In this document: piece after piece, positions 16,291 to 24,430 of the stretch
How positions within the stretch are numbered: the first letter of the stretch is position 1
Layout of the letters: each line of letters opens with the position of its first letter
NCBI GenBank assembly: GCA_005879205.1
Contig: VBLD01000071.1
Coordinates: 1-28,788, forward strand
Origin: Deltaproteobacteria bacterium
GTDB lineage: Bacteria; Desulfobacterota; Binatia; DP-6
Reading direction: 5' to 3'
DNA: 28,788 nucleotides
Translations under genes and position numbers: made by a program
Notes under the pieces: model-generated
Told to the model about the DNA's origin: nothing
Seen by the model: only the letters and a program-made list of their open reading frames with translations
Databases searched by the model: none

Positions 16291-17766
16291 CTAGCGGGTC
16301 CGCACCGGCACCGGCTGGCCGCGGATCCGGTACTTCACCTTGGTATCGTCCATGCCCGCGTTGAACGTATGGACGGTCCAGGTGTCCATGAGCTTCGCGG
16401 GATCGGGGAAGACGTTGTGGACCGCAACGGGGCCGTTGATGAGATCCACCGAGCCGCCGACCGGCACGACGATGGCCGGCGTCGCCAGGACCTGGATGCA
16501 GGTCTCGTCCTCCTTGCACGTGGGGCAGGCCGACTGCGCGCAGTCCGAGTCGTGCTGGCACGGCCGCGTGAGGGTCGCCGAGCAGTGCGACTGCGTGAGG
16601 CAGGTCTCGTCCTGTCCGCATGCCTGACAGAAGAGCGGGTTGCAGTCCGCGTCCCGGGTGCATCCCTGATTCGCGGTGCCCGAGCAGTGCTGGAGGTCGA
16701 ACACGGTCTTCTTCGTCTGCTCCACGGTGCGGACGTTGGCGGCCTCGTCGCAGGTGAGCACCCCCTCGCCGATCAGCAGGATGCCGCTGCCGCCCACCCG
16801 CGGGCTCGCGTTCACCAGGCGCACGCGCAGGTTGACGGAGTCTCCGGATGCGAAGGTGGCGCGCTTCGGCGTCAGCTCGACGACCAGCCGCGGGATGATG
16901 GTGGCGCTCAGGATGCGAACGCCGACGCTGTCGCAGAGCGCGCTGCCGTCCATGAACTTCTCGGCGACGGTGGCGACGAACTTTCCCGCCTGCGTGTAGA
17001 GGAAGTCGGTCTTGCAGGCGGCGAAGAGCAGGTTCGAGCCCGGGGTCCGGCAGGCAGCCGGATCGACCGAGGACGACTCCCCCGTCCCCGTGCCGAACTC
17101 GAACTTGTTCGGCGCGGGCAGCGTCACGCCGTTCGGGTTCACGGCGGCGCCGAACTGCGGGTTGATGTCCGACGGGATACCGCCCCGATTGCCGACCCCG
17201 TCCTGGCCGTCGGCGTAGAGCGTGACCGAGGCGGTGTGCCCGTAGCCGATCTTGACCGACGCCCGCCCGAGCTTGCGCCGGCCCGTCTCGGCCACGACGA
17301 AAACCTGCGAGGTGCCGCCGCGGAAGGGCTTGAAGGGCGTCTTTGGCAGGATGTCGCAGGTGGGCGCGACCCAGAGGATGCTCGACCTCGTGTAGAACGG
17401 GAGCTTGTCGGGCGTGAGCACGCAGGCGTCGCCGAACTCGGCGCAGAGGCCGGCCACGGCCGCGGATTGCGCCGACGGGCCGATGTCGAGGTCGGCCACG
17501 AGCAGGCCGAAGTCCCTTCCCCGCATCGACCAGCGGAAGGTGGTCTGCGCGGCCGGGGCGCCGTCGGCCTGCGCCCGCAGCCGCACGACGCTGAGAGGCA
17601 GACCGTCGTCGGGCAGCTTGCTCAGCTTCGAGCAGTCCGGCATCGCGTCGGCCGCGTACAGCGTTTCCGCACGTGTCGCCGTGAGCTGGACCGCCGCCTC
17701 GAGAGGCGCCGCCAGGGACACCTGGAACAGAAGCACGACGAAGAGAAAACGGCGCGCCGAACCCAT
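16291..17766 (-). CDS. Secreted Cys-rich protein of unknown function
   Basis: 491 residues, ATG 17766 preceded by GGAGGTGGAGG. A clear signal peptide is present (basic MGSARR, hydrophobic FLFVVLLFQVSLAA, likely cut near APLEA). Residues about 30-330 are mostly beta-like with scattered Cys. Residues about 365-430 hold two Cys-rich segments: the first has CSGTANQGCTRDADC, CQACG and ETC; the second has CSATLTRPCQHDSDC, CPTCK and ETC. Each follows a pattern like C-x-(G/A)-T-x4-C-x-x-D-(A/S)-D-C, a repeat I associate with secreted proteins of Binatia-like genomes. The C-terminal ~55 residues are beta-like, with VVPVGGSVDLINGP. No catalytic motif is recognised. It is extracellular or periplasmic, with disulfide stabilisation probable. 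Confidence 0.82.
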   Translation of the reverse strand: MGSARRFLFVVLLFQVSLAAPLEAAVQLTATRAETLYAADAMPDCSKLSKLPDDGLPLSVVRLRAQADGAPAAQTTFRWSMRGRDFGLLVADLDIGPSAQSAAVAGLCAEFGDACVLTPDKLPFYTRSSILWVAPTCDILPKTPFKPFRGGTSQVFVVAETGRRKLGRASVKIGYGHTASVTLYADGQDGVGNRGGIPSDINPQFGAAVNPNGVTLPAPNKFEFGTGTGESSSVDPAACRTPGSNLLFAACKTDFLYTQAGKFVATVAEKFMDGSALCDSVGVRILSATIIPRLVVELTPKRATFASGDSVNLRVRLVNASPRVGGSGILLIGEGVLTCDEAANVRTVEQTKKTVFDLQHCSGTANQGCTRDADCNPLFCQACGQDETCLTQSHCSATLTRPCQHDSDCAQSACPTCKEDETCIQVLATPAIVVPVGGSVDLINGPVAVHNVFPDPAKLMDTWTVHTFNAGMDDTKVKYRIRGQPVPVRTR

Positions 17767-17835
17767 CCTCCACCTCCACCCGCGGCGCGCTATATCACGG
17801 CGGCCACTGGCGGGCCAGCAAGTGGCGCGGGCCCG

Positions 17836-17864
17836 TTGACACGCGCTCGGCCGTGCCGTTTAAC
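17836..17864 (+). promoter_or_regulatory. Candidate sigma-70-type promoter of the small hypothetical gene
   Basis: TTGACA (17836-17841), a 17-bp spacer, TTTAAC (17859-17864; 4 of 6 consensus). The ATG at 17878 is 13 nt past the -10, giving a very short or absent leader. An inverted repeat GCCACT (17803-17808) / AGTGGC (17821-17826) lies just upstream, between this promoter and the divergent secreted-protein gene, and may be an operator. Confidence 0.6.
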
Positions 17865-17877
17865 TCTTTGTTTGCAC

Positions 17878-18219
17878 ATGACGGACAGTCGGCAGGAGGC
17901 GCGGCGCATCATCGGCGAGCTGGCGCGGGCCGTGGACCGGAAGCTCGCGGTCGAGGTGCGCGACGTGCCGGGCCAGGAGCGGCTCCAGGTGAATCTCACC
18001 CACGGCACCCACCAGGCCCACATCGAGCTGGCGATGCCCGCCGTGCTCGCCGCCGGCGAGGACGCCGTCGCCCGCAACGAGCTGCGCCTGCGGATCAAGC
18101 GCGCCAATGACACGATGCTGTTCCGGCCGATGCCCGACCATCGTCTGGCGGTGAAGCCGGTGGCCCCGCCGGGCGGCCAGACGACGTTCCGCGCGCCGCG
18201 CGGCCGCGGGCGGCGTTAG
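17878..18219 (+). CDS. Small conserved-looking hypothetical protein
   Basis: 113 residues from the ATG at 17878, which sits at the right distance from a good promoter. The body has alternating helix/strand character: RRIIGELARAVDRKLAVEV, ERLQVNLTHG, HIELAMPAVLAAGEDAVARN and LRLRIKRANDTMLF. The C-terminus is basic and Arg/Gly-rich (RAPRGRGRR), which could bind nucleic acid. Third codon positions are strongly G/C, supporting coding. There is no signal peptide or membrane segment, and the family is not recognised. It is transcribed alone, since both neighbours point the other way. Confidence 0.75.
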   Translation: MTDSRQEARRIIGELARAVDRKLAVEVRDVPGQERLQVNLTHGTHQAHIELAMPAVLAAGEDAVARNELRLRIKRANDTMLFRPMPDHRLAVKPVAPPGGQTTFRAPRGRGRR

Positions 18220-18228
18220 CCGCCGCGG
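18204..18228 (+). terminator. Strong GC hairpin spanning the stop codon of the small hypothetical gene
   Basis: CCGCGG-G-CGGC, loop GTTA, GCCGCCGCGG: ten base pairs with one bulged G. The loop contains the first bases of the TAG stop (18217-18219). No T-run follows. It could end transcription before the convergent ABC-F gene. Confidence 0.4.
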
Positions 18229-18270
18229 GGTGGCGGGAAGGGGCGCCGCCGGCCCTGCGAGCGCGCGGTC

Positions 18271-19912
18271 CTAGCGCGAGCGCGCGGCGCGCGGCGGCTT
18301 CACGTCGAGTGGCGGGGCGGCGGCGCGGGCCTTGGCGACGAGGTAGTCCTCGTAGTTGCCGAGATAGCGCGCGGCGCGGCCGTCGCCCACCTCGATCACC
18401 TGCGTGGGCAGCCGGTCGAGCAGGTAGCGGTCGTGGGCGACGATCACCAGCGTCCCGCCGTAGGCGAGGAGCGCTCCGAGGAGGATCTCCTTCGCGGTCA
18501 GGTCGAGATGGTTGGTGGGCTCGTCCAGCAGGAGGCAGTTGGCCGGCTCGAGCAGAAGCTTGGCGAGTGCGAGACGGCTCCGTTCGCCGCCGGAGAGGAC
18601 CCCGACGCGCTTCTCGACGGCATCGCCGGAGAAGAGGAAGGCGCCGAGCAGGCCGCGCACGTGTGCCGCCGCCTCGACCGACGCGGCGCCCATCACCTCC
18701 TCGAGGACGGTACGACCGGTGGTCCTGGGCGAAGTAGCCGAGGCGGACGTTGTGGCCGAGGGTGCGCGTCCCCCCGTCGAGCGGCAGGACGCCGGCGAGC
18801 AGCTTGAGCAGCGTCGTCTTCCCGGCGCCGTTCGGCCCGACCAGCGCGATGCGCTGCCCGCGCTCGATGAGCACGTCGGCGCCCTCGTAGACCTGCACCT
18901 CGCCATATCGCTTGCGCGCGCCCGCGAGCTCGACCACCGCGCGGCCGCCGCGCGGCGCCTCGGGCAGCCGGATCTTCAGGACGCGCTCGTGACCGTCGGG
19001 CGGCGGCAGACGCTCCACCTTCTCGAGCTGCTTCACGCGGCTCTGGACGAGCGCCGCCTTGGAGGCCTGGTAGCGGAAGCGGTGGACGAAGGCCTCGATG
19101 CGCTCGATCTCGGCCTTCTGCGTCTCGTACGCCTGGCGGGCGAGCTCGAGCCGTCGCTCCCGCTCCTCGAGGTAGCGGCTGTAGGCCATCGGATAGTCGG
19201 TGACCCGGCCGTGCAGCACCTCGGCGATGCGGTCGACCGTGACGTCGAGGAAGTAGCGGTCGTGGGCGACCATGATCACCGTCCCCGGGTAGGCGGTGAG
19301 GAAGGATTCGAGCCACGTCCGTGCCTCGAGGTCCAGGTAGTTCGTCGGCTCGTCGAGCAGCAGGATGTCCGGCCGCCGGAGCAGGAGCTGCGCGAGCGCG
19401 GCGCGCATCTGCCAGCCGCCCGAGAGCTCGCTGCAGTCGCGGTCGAGATCGCCGGCTTGAAACCCGAGCCCGCAGAGCACCCCCTCCGCCTCGGACTCGG
19501 TGTCGTACCGTCCGCGGTGGTCCCATTCCTCGCAGACCGCCATGTAGCGTTCCATGACGCGCGCGTACTCTTCACTGGCCGGATCCACGGTGGCGAGGGC
19601 GTGCTCGAGGGCGGCGCGCCGCGCTTCGAGCTCGTGCAGCTCGGCGAAGGCCGAGAGCGCATGCGCGCGGACGGTCACGCCGCGCACGCCGAGGATGTGC
19701 TGCGGAAGGTAGCCCACCGTGGCGCCGCGCGGCACCGCGATCGCACCCGCGTCGGGCTCGACCTCGCCCGCGATGATGCGCAGGAGAGTCGACTTGCCGG
19801 CACCGTTCGGGCCGGTGAGCCCGACCCGCGCGCCGTCGGGGACGCCCCAGGTGACGTCGGCGAGGACGATCTGCCCGCCGTATCGCTTGGCGATGCCGGA
19901 GAGGTTCAACAC
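18271..19912 (-). CDS. ABC-F family ATPase (two ABC domains, frameshifted)
   Basis: GTG start at 19912, or TTG at 19909, which is better spaced from AAGGA. Domain 1 has GPNGAGKS (about residues 35-42), LSGGWQMRAALAQ and LLLDEPTNYLDLEA, then a charged helical linker with QSRVKQLEKVERLPPP. Domain 2 has GPNGAGKTTLLKLLAG and then GYFAQDH, where the frame breaks near 18715. One frame over, the protein resumes with GRTVLEEVMGA, LSGGERSRLALAKLLLEP and LLLDEPTNHLDL to a stop at 18271-18273. The break fits loss of two bases (or 2+3n). As read, the first frame runs on in Arg-rich sequence to 18095. Fusion of two ABC domains with no membrane segment defines ABC-F, soluble ribosome-associated ATPases (translation quality control or antibiotic protection). 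No specific member can be named. Confidence 0.85.
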
Positions 19913-19959
19913 GAATCCTTCAGCATGCCCGGGGTGGTTCGGAGGGGCAAGCGGCGCGC

Positions 19960-21287
19960 TCAGTGGTCGCGCACGCTCGCCGTGAGCGAGTCGCTGACGG
20001 GGATCGTTGCCCCGGCGATCTCGACGTCGCGTGGACGAGGGCTCCCGCGACCAGCAGCAGGAGCAAGGGCTGCAGCGGCTCGCTGAGACGCTCCTCGGCG
20101 TGCGTCGCGGCGTGGAGGAGCGTGCAGTAGGCGAGCAGAACGTAGATCGGCAGGAGCTCGCGCCAGCGCCCGCGGAGAAGCAGGACGGCGGCCAACGCCA
20201 CGGGCGGCAGGAGCAACCCGGGCGTGAACAGCACCGTCCAGCGAACGCCGAAGGCGAGCACGAGCACGTGGAAGTCGAACGGGTGCGAGCCGCCCCAGTT
20301 CGCCTCCGGATCTCCGACCCAGAAGGTCGCGAGCTTCTCGGCGGCGTAGCGAAGGTACAGGAACGGCTCGGCGGCGATCGACCGCACGGCGCGTGCGTTC
20401 CAGTACCGCTCGCCCTCCAGCGACGAGGGGTCGGGCACCGGCGAGCCGGGCGCGTAGAGCACGTCGGTCCACACCTGCATGTAGGAGTACCCGCGGTCGC
20501 GGACCAGGTGGTAGTACTCGGGGCTCCCCTGCCAGAGGAGTGCGTTGCTCAGGGCGAGGGGAAAGACGGCGTGATAGCGGTAGTAGTTCCGCACGATCCA
20601 CGGCGTCACGACGAGCGCGGCCGCGAGCGCATAGACGAGGCCGTGTCGCGCCGCGCGGCGCCCGCGCTCGCGCGCGGCGAATGCGAGCGGCGCGACGAGC
20701 GGGAAGCAGAGCAGGGTCGGTCTGACGAGAGCCGAGGCGCCGACGACCGCGCCGGCGAGTGCGATTCGCGGTGCCGTCGGCTCTTGCGTCGCGTTCCAGA
20801 GGAGCAGCATGGCGAGCAGCACGACCGGCGTGAACAGCACCTCGCTCATCAGCGGCCGCACCTCGAGCACTAGCTGGCAGCTGAGCGCGACCCCGAGCGC
20901 GGTCAGCAGCCCGACCGCGTGGCCGAAGACGCGCCGCCCGAGCAGATAGGCGAGAGGGATCGCGGTCGCGCCGAGGAATGCCTGCGCGATCGGAACGGCG
21001 CGGTATGATCCGCCTGTCAGGGCGTACACCGCCGCGAGCCACAGCGGGTACAGCGGCACCCGGCCGGGCCAATCGATCCCGCGGCCGGCGAGGAGAGCCC
21101 GGGCCAGCCGATCATAGCCCGGCTCGTCGCCCTGGAGCCGCTCGGGACCGTCGGGCTGCGTCAGGTTCCAGCACCACGCCGCGTAGAGGCGGAGCGCGAG
21201 CCCGACGAGCGTGATCGCAGCGGTCGTCCACGCCGCCGAGCGCTCGTCGGAGACCAGACGGACGAGCGTTCGCCCCGGGACCGCCAC
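19960..21287 (-). CDS. ArnT/GT39-like polytopic membrane glycosyltransferase (apparent frameshift near the 3' end)
   Basis: GTG start at 21287 without a good ribosome site; an in-frame stop just upstream excludes a longer start. TM1 (AITLVGLALRLYAAW) is followed by a loop with QGDEPGYDRLARALLAGRG; the acidic pair there matches the catalytic first-loop position of GT39/ArnT-type enzymes, which use lipid-linked sugars. PLYPLWLAAVYALTGG and about ten further hydrophobic helices follow. In the first frame the end (from about 20028) becomes Arg/Ser/Pro-rich with A/T at many third positions and stops at 19920. Adding one base after ALVHA gives DVEIAGATIPVSDSLTASV, with nearly all third positions G/C, and a TGA at 19962-19960. 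The latter end is therefore preferred. Upstream of the ABC-F gene on the same strand. Confidence 0.82.
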
Positions 21288-21312
21288 GGGAGGATTCTAT
21301 GGGCGATCCGTC

Positions 21313-21666
21313 CTACTGCACCAGCGGCGCCGGCCGCTTCCATCCGGCAGCCTGCGGCACGCGTACGGTCGTGTTGGGGAGACCGATCGTCGTGCGGAGG
21401 TCGCTCCGCGCGAGGCGAACGCGGTACTTGCCGTTGCGGGGCGAGAGCGTGATCGTCACCCGAGGAGTGACACCGGCGGGCGACCGATACCGTCCGCTGG
21501 CAGGCAGCGTCACGGTGGCGACGGGCACGCCGGCGTCGGCGACGTCCACGGCCGTGCCGCCCAGGGTCGCGGGCAACCCGGCCGGGTTGATGACGCCCGC
21601 GACGCTCACGTAGAGCTGCGCGTCGGTCACGGCGAGCGTTCCCTGCACCGTCCTGACCACCCGCAC
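21313..21666 (-). pseudogene. Orphan beta-rich domain, probable 3' fragment of a secreted protein
   Basis: The - strand frame ending at 21313 encodes natural-looking sequence from about 21690: QPVTVRVVRTVQGTL, AQLYVSVAGVINPAG, VATVTLPASGRYRSP, RVTITLSPRNGKYRVRLARS. A GTG at 21666 is the first plausible start, but there is no ribosome site and no signal peptide. The coding-like region begins right where the Hsp70 gene stops (21684). The strand pattern resembles the C-terminal beta domain of the Cys-rich protein at 3361-3919 (both have V-x-V-x-D/A-x..TxPA and a xRVxIxxxxxxFxVxxxxxDL-like run). It may be a truncated relative whose N-terminal part is missing, or a small standalone protein. Confidence 0.5.
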
Positions 21667-21683
21667 CGTGACCGGCTGCCCGA

Positions 21684-24425
21684 TCAGTCGCCCCTCAGCC
21701 GGAGACCCCCGGGCAGCGCCTCGTCGAGCAGCCGCGCCTCCTCGCGCGCCTCCAGCGCCACCGGCTCGCGCACGATCCGGGCCGCCCGCTCGCCCTGCGG
21801 CGCGCTCTCGAGCCGGCGCGCCAGCCGCTCGCGCAGCTCCGGATCGAGGTCGCGCTCGCGGTCGCCCGTGGCGCGCGCCAGCTGCGCGAGCGCGAAGGCA
21901 TAGGCCTCGGGCCGAGGCCACTCCGCGCCGACGAGACGCTTCACCCACCCCGCCGCCGCGTCGCGCGGCACGACACAGTTGAGCGGGCCGTAGACCGGCA
22001 CGCGTGCACCCAGCCGGGCGAGCGCCCAGAGCTCGGGCTCGGTCGCGCGCCCGCGTTCCGCCTCGCCCGCGAGCGCGCCGGCGAGCTCGGCGCGTGTCGC
22101 GGCGGGCAGACGCTCGCAGGCGCCGATCGCCTGCCACATCTCGCGCAGCTCCTGCGGCCCGGGGCGTGGCCCGCGGGTCTTGCCACGCCGGAGGAGCGCC
22201 GGGCCCACGAGCTGCAGGAGGCGCTGCTGCTGGCGCGCGGTGAGCCCGCCCGCGATGCGCTTCCAGAGGTTCCACCACTCGGCGCGGCACTGGACGGCGC
22301 GCGCATGGCGCAGCTCGCCCGACAGCACGCGCCAGAGGCGGTTCACCCGCACCTCGTCGCCGGGGTCGCCGAAGCCGGGACGCAGCAGGAAGCCGGCCTG
22401 GTTCAGCCAGCGGGCTTCGTGCTCGGGTGAACGCGTGCGGGCCGGCTCGAGGGGCCAGAGCGTGTCCCACAGCGTGCGGATCGCGGCGAGCGGCCACGCG
22501 TCGCGGCCCGCGTCGAGCGCGGTCTCGAGGCGGCGCGCCAGCGTCACCGGGTCGTCGCTTCCTTCGAAGGTCGCGCCGAGCAGGACCGACGCCTCGTCGA
22601 GCCGGGCCGCCCCGACGACGAGCGCCGCCTCGCCGGCCGGCGCGGGCTCGGCGGCGGGATCCACGACGTCGCGCAGGCGGAACTCGAGGCGCCAGCGATG
22701 CTCGGTCTCGAGCGACCGGCACCAGAGCTCGAGCGTGCCGATCTCGGTGAGCCGGACCTCGAGATGCACCGGCAACGCGCGCTCGGCGAGCTTCCGTCCG
22801 AAGCGGACGACGGTGCGCAAAGGTGGTAACTTCGCAATTGTGCCGGGAAGAGCCGTCACCAGCTCACCCGGCCGCTCCCCACTCCGATCCGTCGCCGTGT
22901 AGAGCGGGAAGGCGACCGGCTGGTTGGTCAGGAGCTCGAGCTGGCGGTCGGCGATCTCGACCGACTCGCCCTCCTCCATGCCGCGCGGCACGATGCAGAG
23001 CGCGGTCGCCGGCTCGCCGCCGAGCCCGAGGTAGTACGTCCGTGCCGCACCGCCGCCGATGCGGACGCCGAGCCCGCGCCGGACGAGGCCGAAGTAGGCC
23101 GCCCCACGCGCCACGGCGAGCTGGAGCGACTCGGCCTCGAGCTCGGCCGGCCGCCAATCGCCGGCGGGGGCGTGCCAGCCGCCGACGACCGCGCGGAGAC
23201 GCTGGCGCACGACCAGCGGCTCGAGCGCGCCCCCGTTGAACAGGATCGCATCGGGCCGTGCGAGCGCGAGGTCGGACTGGCCGGCCGGTCCGCGCTGCCG
23301 GGCGAGGAAGTCGGCCACGTGCCGCGTGACCTCGGGCTCCGGGGCGAACAGCAGGCCCCATTCGCCCGACGGAAGGCCCGCCGCCTGCCGCGGCCGGCCC
23401 TCCGCGCCGATCGGGGGAAAGAAGCCGTCGAGCACGATCGACTCGACCTCGCCGCGCGCGAGCGTCGTCGCGAGGGCACCGCCGATGACGCCCGCTCCCC
23501 GCCCCGGCACCGAGACGCGGACGTCGGCGAGCGACGGGTCGGCCAGCAGCTGCTCCTTGGCGGCCCGGCAGCGGGCGACGAGCGCGTGAAAGCGCGCGGC
23601 GTCGAGCGGCTGGCGGGCACTCAGGCGTGCCTCGACCGCCCGCGCGAGCGCGATGTCCATGTTGTCGCCGCCGAGCAGCAGGTGCTCGCCGACGGCCACG
23701 CGCTCGAGCCCCAGCTCGCCGCGGCTCGCCCGGGCCGCGATCAGCGAGAGGTCGGTCGTGCCGCCCCCCACGTCGATGACGAGCACGAGCGGATGCCCCG
23801 CCACCCGCGTCCGCCACTCGCCCTCGTGCGCCTCCAACCAGGCGTAGAAGGCGGCCTGCGGCTCCTCGAGCAGGACGACGTCGGGAAAGCCGGCCTCGTG
23901 TGCGGCGGCGAGCGTCAGCTCTCGGGCCACCTCGTCGAACGACGCGGGCACGGTGAGCACGACGTCCTGTGCGGCGAGCGGCTCGGGAAACGTCGCATCC
24001 CACGCTTCGCGCAGGTGACGGAGAATGCGCGCGGAGGCCTCGACCGGCGAGATGCGCGCGACCCCCTCGCCGGCGCCCCAGGGGAGGATCGCGGCCGTTC
24101 GGTCGACGCCGCCGTGGCAGAGCCACGACTTGGCCGAGGCGACGAGCCGGCCCGGCACGCGTCCGCCCTGCTCGCGCGCGAGCAGGCCCGTGCAGAAGTC
24201 CCGCCCGGCGGACCAGGGAAGGTCGAGGCTCCCCGGCGGCAGATCGTGCGCGCCGGCCAGGTAGACGAAGGACGGCAGGGTCGAGCGGGCAGCCAGCTCG
24301 CCGGGCGCGACGAGCTGCGGCACGTCGAAGACCCGGATCGTCCGGCCCGCCTGCGTATCGACCCACGCGCAGGCGGTGTTCGTCGTGCCGAGGTCGACGC
24401 CGACGACGAAGCGGGGCGCCGCCAT
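21684..24425 (-). CDS. Hsp70-like ATPase with DUF3731-type C-terminal extension
   Basis: 913 residues, ATG 24425 (MAAPRFVVGVDLGTTNTACA). Actin-like ATPase motifs are phosphate-1 VGVDLGTTNTA (D11, T14, T15), VVLTVPASFDEVARELT (155-171), EEPQAAFYAW (187-196) and phosphate-2 VIDVGGGTTDLSL (216-228). FNGGALEPLVV marks the adenosine/linker region. Instead of the usual DnaK substrate-binding domain and EEVD-type tail, the last ~400 residues are a Trp/Leu/Arg-rich helical region (WWNLWKRIAGGLTARQQQRL and LWALARLGARVPVYGPLN), as in the DNA-K related DUF3731 family. The gene lies 5 bp downstream of a DUF2760 gene, a pairing I recall for this family, so they probably form a two-component chaperone-like unit. 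Client and role are unknown. Frame and motifs are intact. Confidence 0.92.
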   Translation of the reverse strand: MAAPRFVVGVDLGTTNTACAWVDTQAGRTIRVFDVPQLVAPGELAARSTLPSFVYLAGAHDLPPGSLDLPWSAGRDFCTGLLAREQGGRVPGRLVASAKSWLCHGGVDRTAAILPWGAGEGVARISPVEASARILRHLREAWDATFPEPLAAQDVVLTVPASFDEVARELTLAAAHEAGFPDVVLLEEPQAAFYAWLEAHEGEWRTRVAGHPLVLVIDVGGGTTDLSLIAARASRGELGLERVAVGEHLLLGGDNMDIALARAVEARLSARQPLDAARFHALVARCRAAKEQLLADPSLADVRVSVPGRGAGVIGGALATTLARGEVESIVLDGFFPPIGAEGRPRQAAGLPSGEWGLLFAPEPEVTRHVADFLARQRGPAGQSDLALARPDAILFNGGALEPLVVRQRLRAVVGGWHAPAGDWRPAELEAESLQLAVARGAAYFGLVRRGLGVRIGGGAARTYYLGLGGEPATALCIVPRGMEEGESVEIADRQLELLTNQPVAFPLYTATDRSGERPGELVTALPGTIAKLPPLRTVVRFGRKLAERALPVHLEVRLTEIGTLELWCRSLETEHRWRLEFRLRDVVDPAAEPAPAGEAALVVGAARLDEASVLLGATFEGSDDPVTLARRLETALDAGRDAWPLAAIRTLWDTLWPLEPARTRSPEHEARWLNQAGFLLRPGFGDPGDEVRVNRLWRVLSGELRHARAVQCRAEWWNLWKRIAGGLTARQQQRLLQLVGPALLRRGKTRGPRPGPQELREMWQAIGACERLPAATRAELAGALAGEAERGRATEPELWALARLGARVPVYGPLNCVVPRDAAAGWVKRLVGAEWPRPEAYAFALAQLARATGDRERDLDPELRERLARRLESAPQGERAARIVREPVALEAREEARLLDEALPGGLRLRGD

Positions 24426-24430
24426 GCGCG

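Noticed and set aside
16369..18219. Long plus-strand open frame ending with the small hypothetical gene
   Set aside because: Only the last 113 codons (from 17878) look like natural protein and have a promoter; the rest is antisense to a secreted protein with a clear signal peptide.
18258..18287. 12-bp direct repeat GCGAGCGCGCGG across the ABC-F stop codon
   Set aside because: Simple alternating GC sequence, common by chance here, with no promoter or mobile-element context.
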